In this document: positions 26,257 through 34,678 of the stretch, one piece after another
How the letters are laid out: each line of letters opens with the position of its first letter
Numbering within the stretch: the first letter of the stretch is position 1
Assembly (NCBI GenBank): GCA_965237445.1
Contig: OZ250142.1
Location: 1,674,001-1,738,000, forward strand
Length of the DNA: 64,000 nt
Direction: 5' to 3'
DNA from: G963668185 sp965237445
GTDB lineage: Bacteria > Chloroflexota > Dehalococcoidia > Lucifugimonadales > G963668185
Position numbers and translations under genes: made by a program
Notes under the pieces: generated by a model
Seen by the model: the letters and a program-made list of their open reading frames with translations, nothing else
What the model was told of the DNA's origin: nothing
Databases searched by the model: none

Positions 26257-28752
26257 CTACAGTGCCCTGACGGCCTGCTCGATGCTCGCGGTGGCGTCGG
26301 AGTACGACGTACCGGACGTGAAGGTCAGCGGCTCGCCGACCGTTACTTGCAGCGTCCGGCGCCAGGGCGGACCGGCCGTACCGTTCGCCGAGATGCGGAC
26401 GGGAATCACCGGTGCGCGGCATTCGACGGCAAGCAGGCCTGTGCCTGCCTGGAACGGCAGTATCTCGCCGCCGATCTTCTGCACTCCCTCGGGGAAGATG
26501 CCGATACTCCAGCCCTCGTCGAGGAGCTTGCCCATGTGCTCCAGGCTGGTCCGCACTCCGAACCGCCTGTACAGAGGGAACGCGTTGGCGAAGAGGCTTG
26601 CCAAAAATCCCTTCCACAGACTGCCGAAGGTGATCTCCGCGGCGGCCGCATAGGTCAGCCGGCTGCGCACTGCCGGCGGCAGTATTTTCAGCAGCAGGAA
26701 CACGTCCCAGCGCGATACGTTGTGGTTGATGGCGTATATTGCGGGTTCGTGAAGGCTGCGGACGTGCTCCAGGCCGGCAACGCGCGACCCGTTCAGGGAG
26801 GACATAAGCGGAAACGCCACCAGGTTCTGAAACGCGCCCCGAATGGCTGTGCCCCAACCGGTGAGGGTCCAATTGGGGAAGGTGGGAATCTCCGCTTCCT
26901 GCGCCCCGGAGTCCAGGCGGCTCTCGACAAGCCGCTCGATCTCCGCCACCGTCGTTGCTGGCGACACCTCCGTCTCGTCGACGTACACGCCGAGTTCCTG
27001 CTCGATCAGCGACATGAGCTCGACGCGACCCAGCGAGTCGAGGTTCAGGTCGTCTCCCAGCGCGTCGTCGGCCGACACCGCGCCCGCGTTCACCTCGGCG
27101 ATCTCTGCGACGAGATACCGCACGCTGCGCTGCTCTCCCGCCGAGGCCGGCTGCTGCGGGCTGGGAGCCGGGGATTCCGGGCCGGCCATGACCGCCTCAA
27201 GTACCAGGGGCTTCTTGACCTTGAGAGTATGCGTGCGTGGGAAGTCCTCATCCGGCCAAACGGTGAACCGATGGATCCGCTGGTGCTCAGCCAGAACGCC
27301 GTTGGCCCAGGTTACTGCGTCTTTAGCCGACGCCTCGCCGTCAACTATCAGGGCGGCGTGCACCTCCGTATCGGAGCCCCTCGGAACTCCGAGGACGGCA
27401 GCGGCTTCTACGGCAGGGTGCCGCTGCAGCGTGGCTTCCAGGTCTTCGGGGAACAGGTTCTGGCCGTTGGCCAGGACGATCATGTCCTTCTTCCGGCCGT
27501 TTATGTGGACGAACCCGTTCTCGTCCAGGAAGCCCTGGTCGCCCGTGTGGTACCAACCGTCCGAGAATACACTGGCCGTCTGCTCCGGCGCCTTCCAGTA
27601 GCCCGGCGTGAGATTGGGGCCGCGAACCATGATCTCTCCGTCCGAGGCGATCCGCACGTCCACGCCCGGAAGCGGCGGGCCTGCGGAGTCGTACCGGGGA
27701 TTTCGAATCGTGTGGCAGCTTATGACGGGCGAGGCCTCGGTGGCGCCGTAGCCCTGGATGAGCTTGAAGCCCATCGCGGCCCACTTGGCGCCGAGGTCCG
27801 GGTCCAGCGCGGCGCCTCCGGCGACCACGTGCGTCAGCTTTCCACCGAATCTTTGATGCACGCTGCGGAAAAGCAGACGCCGCACAGGAACCGGTACATA
27901 GCGGCCGATACCCATGAGCAGGCGCCAGGCGCGTTCTTTGCCTTGGCGGCTCACCTCGCGCTCCACCCCCTTGATGAACAGGTCCAGCACCTGCGGCACC
28001 ACGAGCAGCATCGTGACCTTGCGCTCGGCCAGAGTCTTGAACAGCGTCACCGGCTTGAGACTCAGCGGGTACGCTACGTTTGCCCCCGCGCTGAGCGGGA
28101 TCAGCAGCCCGCCGACCTGCTCGAACATGTGGCTCAGCGGTAGTATTGAGACGAGGCGGTACGTTGGCTCGCCTGGAATGTACTGTTTGATCGACTCCAG
28201 GTTCGAAAGCAGGTTCCCGTGAGTGAGCATCACGCCCTTGGGGTCGCCTGTGGTGCCGGACGTGAACATTATCTCAGCAAGATCGTCCTGCGACACATCC
28301 ACGGGTGCGGGCGCCGCACGGCTATCTAATAGCGACTCCACCTCTTCGAAGTCGATGGTCTCCAGGCCCAACTCCCTGTGGACTGCCGGAGTGAAGCGCG
28401 ACGCGAACATAAGACGGGGGTCGGTCTGACCGGCTACGTTGCGGGCAAAGTCTGGCGCGCTTCGGACGTCCAGCGGTACGGCGATTGCGCCTGCCTTGAA
28501 GCACGCGAAGAAGGCGAGGACCCACTGCGGACAGTTCGGCCCCCAGATGAGCACGCGGTCTCCCTTCTGGACGCCGCGGGCCTGCAACTCGGAGGCCAGG
28601 CGCGTCGAGTCGCGCAAGAGGTCCTCGTAGCTCCACCTCATGTAGCGGAGGCCGGTCTTGAACAGCAGCGCCGGCCTGTCCCCGAACTTGCGCGCCGCGT
28701 CTTCCAGGAACTCAACAAGAGTCCTGGGGCCCGAGGGCCGATGTGACGCCAT
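26257..28752 (-). CDS. Acyl-adenylate ligase / acyl carrier / PlsC acyltransferase fusion
   Basis: 831 residues from the ATG at 28752, with AGGAG 9 bases upstream. Residues 10-540: AMP-dependent acyl-CoA/ACP synthetase with TSGTTGDPKG (164-173), GYGATEASP and YHTGDQG. Residues about 545-612: acyl carrier domain with DSLGRVEL (Ser573 for phosphopantetheine). Residues about 660-831: 1-acylglycerolphosphate acyltransferase with NHNVSRWD (676-683) and FPEG (753-756). It could activate a free fatty acid, hold it on the carrier and transfer it to a lysophospholipid, analogous to Aas. Substrate is unknown. Confidence 0.88.
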   Translation of the reverse strand: MASHRPSGPRTLVEFLEDAARKFGDRPALLFKTGLRYMRWSYEDLLRDSTRLASELQARGVQKGDRVLIWGPNCPQWVLAFFACFKAGAIAVPLDVRSAPDFARNVAGQTDPRLMFASRFTPAVHRELGLETIDFEEVESLLDSRAAPAPVDVSQDDLAEIMFTSGTTGDPKGVMLTHGNLLSNLESIKQYIPGEPTYRLVSILPLSHMFEQVGGLLIPLSAGANVAYPLSLKPVTLFKTLAERKVTMLLVVPQVLDLFIKGVEREVSRQGKERAWRLLMGIGRYVPVPVRRLLFRSVHQRFGGKLTHVVAGGAALDPDLGAKWAAMGFKLIQGYGATEASPVISCHTIRNPRYDSAGPPLPGVDVRIASDGEIMVRGPNLTPGYWKAPEQTASVFSDGWYHTGDQGFLDENGFVHINGRKKDMIVLANGQNLFPEDLEATLQRHPAVEAAAVLGVPRGSDTEVHAALIVDGEASAKDAVTWANGVLAEHQRIHRFTVWPDEDFPRTHTLKVKKPLVLEAVMAGPESPAPSPQQPASAGEQRSVRYLVAEIAEVNAGAVSADDALGDDLNLDSLGRVELMSLIEQELGVYVDETEVSPATTVAEIERLVESRLDSGAQEAEIPTFPNWTLTGWGTAIRGAFQNLVAFPLMSSLNGSRVAGLEHVRSLHEPAIYAINHNVSRWDVFLLLKILPPAVRSRLTYAAAAEITFGSLWKGFLASLFANAFPLYRRFGVRTSLEHMGKLLDEGWSIGIFPEGVQKIGGEILPFQAGTGLLAVECRAPVIPVRISANGTAGPPWRRTLQVTVGEPLTFTSGTSYSDATASIEQAVRAL

Positions 28753-29133
28753 AGAATGCTCCTGCGAGGACAGGTAAGCCGGGAACGAGTCCAATGCCGG
28801 TGAACGGCGGGAGACGGCTGACCCTATGATAGCGAAACGTGCGCTTATAAGGTATGCCGGCGCAGGCGAACATCGCTGTGTCAATCTTGAGAATCGCACA
28901 AAGTTGTGCTGAAATGGACACGTGAACAGCCGGGAGTTTATAAGGCGGGTTTGGCGGTTTGCTCGCAGAAACAGACTGGACTTCGAATTCAACTCCAGCC
29001 GGGGAAAGGGCAGTCACGGTGAAGTCAGGCTTGGCGGCAGTAGGACCACTGTCCCTCATGGTGAGACACCCTCTTAGGGACCATGGCCGCCATGCTGAGA
29101 GACTTAAACATCGACAGGAGGGAGTTCTAGTAT
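28753..29133. other. Intergenic region between divergent genes
   Basis: 381 bases between the acyl-ligase fusion and an orphan HicB. No gene or repeat is recognised. A very strong ribosome site (GACAGGAGGGAG, about 29112-29123) precedes HicB. Confidence 0.4.
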
Positions 29134-29622
29134 ATGCGCTACGCTTATCCTTGCAATGTTGTCAGCGATGAAGAGGAAGAGCGAGCCACCGGAAGGCAGG
29201 CCTACAACGTGACCTTTCCCGACGTTTACGGGGTCAACACCGGGGGATGGTCATGGGGAGAGGCGTTGGACATGGCCCAAGACTGCCTTGGAGTTGCGTT
29301 AGGCATGCTCGTCAAGAGTCGAGAAGATATTCCTGTTCCCAGCCCTTTGGAGGACGGTCAGGTACTGGTCTCGGTGGAGCCCATAATTGCGGCGAAGCTG
29401 GCCCTATACACAGCAATGCGGGAGCAGGGAATCTCCAACGTCGCCCTCGCCTCCCGTCTAGATATGCAGGAAAACGCTGTCCGCCGACTTGTCGACCCAG
29501 GGCACCGATCACACATTTCATCGGTCGAAAAGGCCCTCAGAGCCGTTGGCCGTTCGCTGGTGTTGGAGGACAGGGCCGTTGTGCGACAGCGGGAAGCCTC
29601 CGCCGCATTGACTTCGGTCTAA
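29134..29622 (+). CDS. HicB-family antitoxin-like protein, no HicA partner
   Basis: 162 residues. N-terminal HicB RNase-H-like fold (YNVTFPDVYGVNT, WSWGEALDMAQDCLGVAL) and a C-terminal helix-turn-helix (ISNVALASRLDMQENAVRRL). The same architecture occurs at 50095-50550. No hicA gene is found upstream or downstream, so it is solitary. It may act as a transcription regulator or be left over from a lost pair. Confidence 0.8.
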   Translation: MRYAYPCNVVSDEEEERATGRQAYNVTFPDVYGVNTGGWSWGEALDMAQDCLGVALGMLVKSREDIPVPSPLEDGQVLVSVEPIIAAKLALYTAMREQGISNVALASRLDMQENAVRRLVDPGHRSHISSVEKALRAVGRSLVLEDRAVVRQREASAALTSV

Positions 29623-29692
29623 CAGCCATCTCTACGGCAATCTCCGGAGCTCGGAAGCTTCATTGGCTGCTCGCCGAAAGGAGGCCACGCAC

Positions 29693-30493
29693 TTGCCCAC
29701 GCCTGAAACGCTGGAGGTGAGCAACGGAAGGGCGCGGCTCTTTGCCCGCGTGTACGGCCGCGGACTGCAGGCTCTCGGCGTGGTGATGGTGCCGTCGTTG
29801 GGACGGAGCGCGACGGACTTCGACCGTCTCGGTGCGGCGCTCGCTGCGAACGGGTACACGACCGCGGCGCTCGATCAACGCGGGGTGCGGGACAGCACCG
29901 GGCCGCTGGAAGGCCTCGACCTTGCGGACCTCGCGTCGGATGCGATGGCCGTGACGCGTGCGTTCCACGAGGGCAGCGTGGTGGCCGTGGGCCATGGCTT
30001 CGGCAACGGCATCGCTCGCAGGATGGCGGCGCTGTACCCGGACGAAGTCGCGGGCGTGGTCGCGGTCAACGCGGGCGGCAAGATCCACGACCCTGACCCC
30101 CGCGTGTACGCAGAGTTCGAGAAGGTCTTCGATCCGGGCGTGGATGAGGAAGAGCGCCGCGGCGCCATCTCCTTCTGCTTTTTCGCAGGCGGGCCGGTGC
30201 CGGCGGACTGGATCGATGGTTGGTGGCCGGAGCACTACCTGCCGTTCCTGGCCGCCCAGGACTCGACGCCGGAGGAGACATGGTGGACGGCAGGCGACGA
30301 ACCGATTCTCATCATCCAGGGCCTGCGTGACCGCGTCGCGCCGCCGGAGAACGGTTACGACGTGCGTGCGCTAGCCGGTGCCCGCGCAAGGGTGCTAGAC
30401 CTACCGAACGCGAGCCACGCGATATTGCCGGAGGAGCCCGAAGCCGTGGAGCGCGCCGTGCTGGAATTCTTGAGCAGGCTGGCGGTCAAGTAG
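29693..30493 (+). CDS. Alpha/beta-hydrolase fold protein lacking the nucleophile serine
   Basis: 266 residues from the TTG at 29693, preceded by AAAGGAGG at ideal distance. The fold is clear: the oxyanion-side VMVPSLGRSATDF, the nucleophile elbow, and Asp and His regions near the end (GLRDRVAPPENG, NASHAILPE). The elbow reads VGHGFGNG where GHSxGG is expected, so the catalytic Ser is replaced by Gly. It is likely non-hydrolytic or uses another mechanism. A diverged copy of its last 20 codons lies at 31349-31408, beyond a toxin-antitoxin pair. Confidence 0.83.
   Translation: MPTPETLEVSNGRARLFARVYGRGLQALGVVMVPSLGRSATDFDRLGAALAANGYTTAALDQRGVRDSTGPLEGLDLADLASDAMAVTRAFHEGSVVAVGHGFGNGIARRMAALYPDEVAGVVAVNAGGKIHDPDPRVYAEFEKVFDPGVDEEERRGAISFCFFAGGPVPADWIDGWWPEHYLPFLAAQDSTPEETWWTAGDEPILIIQGLRDRVAPPENGYDVRALAGARARVLDLPNASHAILPEEPEAVERAVLEFLSRLAVK
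30432..30469 (+). repeat. Direct repeat in hydrolase 3' end (left copy)
   Basis: 38 bases starting aggagcccgaagccgtggag are repeated at 31347-31384 with a single mismatch. The copies flank the RelE-like/HTH toxin-antitoxin module at 30632-31229. Confidence 0.85.
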
Positions 30494-30631
30494 GCCTAAC
30501 GGGTCCTTACACCGGGCGTCACGCTGAGAAGTTGTGGAGCCTTGAATGCTCCGAGACTCTCAAGGCGAGTGGACCTCTACTTACTCCGTGCTGCCGATGG
30601 GACGCTGAGACGAGCGAGCATGGGCCGGCTA

Positions 30632-30967
30632 CTATTCGACCAGCAGAGCGTCAATGGTTGTCTCCAGAGCGTCCGCGATCCGGGCAAGCGCCGAGGCTGA
30701 ACCCATCTTTCGGCCACGCTCGATTTCGGACAGGTAACTCACGGCGAGACCAGTCTTCTCGGATAGCTCCCTCAACGTTAGGGCACGGTGGTTTCTCAGG
30801 GCGAGCATGGGACTCTTGCCGCCAAGAATCGCTAGAGCTATCTCATGGGAGACCCGAACCCCGCTATCGGCATCGATTGCGGCTAGCCTATCCTCTAGCT
30901 CGTCGCATCGCGTGACCAGCGCGTCGTACTCCGCGCGCGTCAGCGTGATTGTCTTCTTGCTAGGCAT
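30632..30967 (-). CDS. XRE-type helix-turn-helix antitoxin/regulator
   Basis: 111 residues from the ATG at 30967. The C-terminal half is a Cro/C1-type HTH (LTLRELSEKTGLAVSYLSEIERGRKMGSA, shortened here to the helix core SEKTGLAVSYLSEIE). The N-terminal half is a charged helix. It overlaps the upstream RelE-like gene by 8 bases; toxin-first order is typical of HigBA-like pairs. It probably represses the pair. Confidence 0.85.
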   Translation of the reverse strand: MPSKKTITLTRAEYDALVTRCDELEDRLAAIDADSGVRVSHEIALAILGGKSPMLALRNHRALTLRELSEKTGLAVSYLSEIERGRKMGSASALARIADALETTIDALLVE

Positions 30968-31229
30968 AGGCTTCACTCCTGTGCCGAATCCTAAGCACAA
31001 TCATCGTTGATGCGTCACCCCGCTCAACTCTGAAGATTACTCGATGATTGCCGACTCTCAGTCGCCTGTACCTGCTTCCAGTCAGGGTGATCACCTGCCT
31101 GGCAAGGGATCCCGGATTTCCGGCATACTGCTCAATCTTGGTGACGATCCGGTCCCTGTCTATTGGGGAGAGGCGGCGAGCATCCTTTACAGCCTTGAGC
31201 GACCATTCGATTGTCATTCTCTGGGACAC
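30960..31229 (-). CDS. RelE/ParE-superfamily toxin
   Basis: 89 residues (possibly starting at an internal ATG five codons later). RelE-fold features: helical N-terminus (KAVKDARRLSPIDRDRIVTKIEQY), then the strand motif GSRYRRLRVGNHRVIFRV and terminal LRIRHRSEAY. Such toxins are ribosome-dependent mRNA endonucleases. Paired with the downstream XRE antitoxin; the module sits between the two copies of the hydrolase gene tail. Confidence 0.87.
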   Translation of the reverse strand: MSQRMTIEWSLKAVKDARRLSPIDRDRIVTKIEQYAGNPGSLARQVITLTGSRYRRLRVGNHRVIFRVERGDASTMIVLRIRHRSEAYA

Positions 31230-31346
31230 TCGAATCAGTTTCGCAAATTGCGAACTTTGCCGTCAAATGAGGAACATGATCGCAATTCATCATTTCCAAG
31301 TCTTTGCCCAATTGAAATGTCCGAAGGCAAGCCCCCATACTTCTCC

Positions 31347-31408
31347 AGGAGCCCGAAGCCGTGGAGCGCGCGGTGCTGGAATTCCTTGACGGGCTGAGGG
31401 TGCGGTGA
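31347..31408 (+). pseudogene. Detached, diverged 3' end of the alpha/beta-hydrolase gene
   Basis: From 31349 the frame reads EPEAVERAVLEFLDGLRVR then TGA, homologous to the intact gene's end EPEAVERAVLEFLSRLAVK. The first 38 bases are nearly identical to 30432-30469; the rest has diverged but stays in frame. No upstream hydrolase sequence accompanies it. Confidence 0.82.
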
Positions 31409-31451
31409 GTGGGGTTGGCGTCGCACTGCCAACAGGGAGTAGGTAACTGGA

Positions 31452-32228
31452 ATGGGGTACGCCTTCGGAGATACTGGGCTTGCTGCCCGGAGGCTTGCGT
31501 TGCTTGCGGACACCTTCGCCGATTCGTCGCGTACGTTCCTGCGTGAGTCAGTTCACTGGCGGCCTCGAAAGGCGGCGGACCTGGGATGCGGGCCCGGCTA
31601 CTCCACGCAGTTGCTTGCTGAAACTGTGTCCGCAGACTACACGGTTGGCCTGGACAACTCCGAGAGTTTCTTACGCCTTGCGCAAGAGTCCGCGTCCGAG
31701 AGGTTGTCGTTCCTACTGCACGACATCACGACGGGGCCATTCCCTTCAGGGCCATTCGATCTTCTCTTCAGCCGATTCGAGTTGACTCATCTGAGAGAGC
31801 CCGATGCAGTTGTAATGCTGTGGGGCGAGCAACTTAATGTGCATGGACTCTTGTTGATCGAGGAGGTAGAGCGCGTAGAGACCAACATCGCGGTGTTGCG
31901 GACGTACCTCGATATGCAGCAAGCAATGTTGCGGGACCAGGGAAACTGCCTGTTCATCGGACCTGTACTCGACCGAATCGGTGACTCCGAACTGCTTAAG
32001 CGGCGTTCCAGCGAAATGCGGAATGTCCGTGTTGCCGCCAGGCGCGCGGCTGAGATGTTTCACATGAACCTGGGAGTTTGGAGACAGAACGAGTTCGTGA
32101 AAAACAGCTACGATCAAGCAGAGTTGGACGGAATTGAAAGTGGCCTGCTGTCCCTGTCCCTTGGCGACAATCCCACCCCTGTCGAGTGGGGGTTGCGCCA
32201 GATCGTCATGGAACGAGTGAGGTCCTAG
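31452..32228 (+). CDS. Class I SAM-dependent methyltransferase
   Basis: 258 residues. Motif I AADLGCGPGYSTQLL binds S-adenosylmethionine; VGLDNSESFL provides the acidic ribose contact and LLFSRFELTHL is the motif IV region. The substrate cannot be told. It stands alone between two toxin-antitoxin loci, in a region with many signs of rearrangement. Confidence 0.82.
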   Translation: MGYAFGDTGLAARRLALLADTFADSSRTFLRESVHWRPRKAADLGCGPGYSTQLLAETVSADYTVGLDNSESFLRLAQESASERLSFLLHDITTGPFPSGPFDLLFSRFELTHLREPDAVVMLWGEQLNVHGLLLIEEVERVETNIAVLRTYLDMQQAMLRDQGNCLFIGPVLDRIGDSELLKRRSSEMRNVRVAARRAAEMFHMNLGVWRQNEFVKNSYDQAELDGIESGLLSLSLGDNPTPVEWGLRQIVMERVRS

Positions 32229-32375
32229 AAGGATAAAGCTACGAAACTCTTCGCTGATCACGATAACGTCGGCCCGCCAACCCCAAACGGCGAAATCTCT
32301 ACCGGCTTAATCTTGACTACATTCACGTCATAAGAGGTAAAATGGCACGGTTAATACAACCGGTTAGGATTGAAC

Positions 32376-32627
32376 ATGCGTGAAGTCAAAGCTACCGAAG
32401 CCAAGGCGCGCCTAGCTGAACTGCTGCGCGCCGTCGAGCATGGAGAGGCCATCGCAATAACGCGGCATGGCAAACCGGTTGCGCACCTCATTCCTGCCGA
32501 AGCGCAGGACCGCGCCAATCGGAAAAGGGCGGTAGACGAGTTTCGCCGGCGCCGCGCCCAATGGCGGCGCGTAGAATTTTCGACGGAGGAAATACTTGCC
32601 GCGCGCCATGAGGGTCATCGCTTTTGA
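32376..32627 (+). CDS. Phd/YefM-type antitoxin
   Basis: 83 residues from the ATG at 32376 (a TTG two codons earlier is possible). It opens with the Phd fold: REVKATEAKARLAELLRAVEHGE, then AITRHGKPVAHLIP. The toxin-binding tail is charged. It precedes a PIN-domain gene whose frame is broken, so it may now be a lone antitoxin. Confidence 0.87.
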   Translation: MREVKATEAKARLAELLRAVEHGEAIAITRHGKPVAHLIPAEAQDRANRKRAVDEFRRRRAQWRRVEFSTEEILAARHEGHRF

Positions 32628-32630
32628 AGC

Positions 32631-33036
32631 TTGCTGGTCGTCGATGCCTCGGTAGCGGTATCGTGGCTTTTCGACGATGAGGATGAGCCCACGCGCAGAT
32701 ATGGCCTTGCAACGTTTATGGAAGAGGGCGAGGCGCTTGTTCCACAGCTTTGGCACCTGGAGACACGCAACGCAATACTAGCTCGCCGAGCGCAGAGGGC
32801 GTCTTTCCAGACAAGCGGTCCGGGAGCGGATGGGTTTTCTGAGCGGCTTACCGATCCGAACGGACGGGGAACCCGACCTTCAATCCGCGTTTGGCCTAGC
32901 AAGGACGCATGGATTGACCATCTACGACGCAATGTACCTGGAATTGGCTAAGCGGCAGAGCGCAGAGCTAGCTACATTGGACAGGGCGCTCGGTCGCGCC
33001 GCCGCTGCTGAAGCGGTACCCCTCCTCGACCCCTAG
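32631..33036 (+). pseudogene. vapC: VapC-type PIN toxin gene with frameshift
   Basis: The first frame (TTG at 32631) gives LLVVDASVAVSWLF, with the first catalytic Asp, up to WHLETRNAILARR. Homology then continues one frame over from about 32785 (AERRGRLSRQAVRER ... TIYDAMYLELAKR, ATLDRALGRAA), which holds the remaining acidic residues. A single lost base near 32780-32790 explains the break. Either a true pseudogene or a sequencing error. The stop overlaps the convergent MaoC stop (CTAG). Confidence 0.8.
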
Positions 33037-34664
33037 CACGCGTCCGCCGGGCGCTTGCGCACGAGGAAGCGGCGGCGCAGCGTGAGCACCCGTTCGCCGC
33101 GCTGGTTGTGGGCGCGTGTCTCGATGTGGACGACGCCGCGGTCCGGCCTGCTGTGCGATGGTGTCACGTCCAGGACCTCGCTCTCGGCGTAGATCGTGTC
33201 GCCGTGGAACACCGGGCCGTCGTGCGTTACGCGCTCGTACTCCAGGTTCGCGATCGCCCTGCCGGAGGTGTCCCGCACGCTCATGCCGACAGCGAGGCCC
33301 ATGACGTAGACGCCGTTCACCAGGATGCGACCGTGCGTGTGCTCCGACATGACGTTCTCGTCCAGGTGCAGCGGGTTGTGGTTCATCGTCAGGAGGGAGA
33401 AGAGGTGGTTGTCCATTTCGGTCACCGTCTTGCCTGGCCAGTGCTTGAACACCTGCCCCGGCTCGAAGTCGTCGAACCATCCACCAAACGATTCGCGACC
33501 GTCGATGATCATTGTCTGCCTCCCGTGCTTCGCTTGAGACGTGCGCCGCCTGCAGTCTACAACTGACACAACGATGTTGCCCACATGCTCCTTGGCCAGG
33601 AATGCCTCCTGCGCCTGGCGCATCTCTCGCAGCGGGTACGTCGACGCCAGCACCGGCCTCACCTCGCCGCGCTCGATGTAGCCGACTAGCCTGGCAAAAG
33701 TGCCGGGCGGCACCACGGTTGCGCCGGTAAACGTGAGGTCCCGCAGATAGAACGTGCGCAGGTCGAACTCGACGATCGGCCCGGCAATAGCACCGGAGCA
33801 TGTGTAACGGCCCCCGTGCCTGAGCACGTCTATGAGCTGCGGCCACAGCCGCCCGCCGACAACGTCAGCGACCACGTCGACATTGGCGCGGCCGATCACT
33901 TCTTCCAGTGAAGCGGCCAGGTCCTCCGGCGAACGCGGCAGCACCGCGGCGGGCCCCAGTGCGCGAACGGCGTCGGTCTTCGACTCTCCGCACAGGGCCA
34001 CCGTTTCCGCGCCCCGGCGGTTGGCGAGCTGGACAAGCGCCGTACCAACGCCGCCCGATGCCCCTGTGATGAGCACGACGTCTCCCGCTGTCACTTGCGC
34101 CCTGTCCAGCATGTTTTCGGCGGTAACCCACGGCGTCGCGAACGTGGCAAGCTCGGCATCGCTCAGGCCGCACTCAATCGGGTGGACGTTGCGCGCATCC
34201 ACGGCCGTGTACTCCGCGAAACCCCCGTCATGTTCCACGCCCAGGTAGCCGCACCGGTCCATGTTCAAGGGGTCGTTCCAGTCGCGGACCCAAGTGTCGA
34301 CGAGCACGCGCCTGCCCAGAAGCTCCTCGGGCGATCCGGGGCCGAGCGCGGCAACCGTGCCGCAGATGTCGCCGCCCTGGATGCGAGGGAACGCGACGCC
34401 GCCGCGCCAGCCGCCGTCATCCTCCTGCACGCCTTCGAATCCCCCACGGCCGCCCTCTTCCGTGGTGCCCTCCGTGACCGGCTTCGAGTACCACCCGGTG
34501 CGCACGTTGATGTCGAAGTTGTTCAATCCGCATGCGGCTACTGCGACCAGCACCTCGCCGGGTCCGGGCACGGGCGTGGGCCAGTCCTCGCGGTACTCGA
34601 GCTTCTCCAGTCCGCCGTGCGCCGTTAGGACGACGGCCCGCATCGTTCTGGGGATGTCGTTCAT
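33033..34664 (-). CDS. Zn-type/quinone MDR oxidoreductase read through into a MaoC dehydratase
   Basis: One open frame of 543 residues from the ATG at 34664. Residues 1-350: medium-chain dehydrogenase/reductase (RAVVLTAHGGLEKLEY, CGLNNFDINVR, the NAD(P) loop ITGASGGVGTALVQLA). Residues about 385-543: MaoC-like hot-dog hydratase (FDDFEPGQVFKHWPGKTV, HTHGRILVNGVYVMGLA). A ribosome site (GGGAGG) and ATG at 33512 precede the MaoC part. It may be made separately as a 159-residue protein, or the MDR stop codon was lost. They follow a broken enolase-family gene by 14 bases. Confidence 0.8.
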   Translation of the reverse strand: MNDIPRTMRAVVLTAHGGLEKLEYREDWPTPVPGPGEVLVAVAACGLNNFDINVRTGWYSKPVTEGTTEEGGRGGFEGVQEDDGGWRGGVAFPRIQGGDICGTVAALGPGSPEELLGRRVLVDTWVRDWNDPLNMDRCGYLGVEHDGGFAEYTAVDARNVHPIECGLSDAELATFATPWVTAENMLDRAQVTAGDVVLITGASGGVGTALVQLANRRGAETVALCGESKTDAVRALGPAAVLPRSPEDLAASLEEVIGRANVDVVADVVGGRLWPQLIDVLRHGGRYTCSGAIAGPIVEFDLRTFYLRDLTFTGATVVPPGTFARLVGYIERGEVRPVLASTYPLREMRQAQEAFLAKEHVGNIVVSVVDCRRRTSQAKHGRQTMIIDGRESFGGWFDDFEPGQVFKHWPGKTVTEMDNHLFSLLTMNHNPLHLDENVMSEHTHGRILVNGVYVMGLAVGMSVRDTSGRAIANLEYERVTHDGPVFHGDTIYAESEVLDVTPSHSRPDRGVVHIETRAHNQRGERVLTLRRRFLVRKRPADAC

Positions 34665-34678
34665 CGCGCCCGGGCTCC

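Noticed and set aside
26146..28143. Long plus-strand open frame of 665 codons
   Set aside because: It lies opposite the acyl-ligase fusion gene. Its Arg/His/Gln-rich composition is that of a high-GC antisense frame, and it has no domain.
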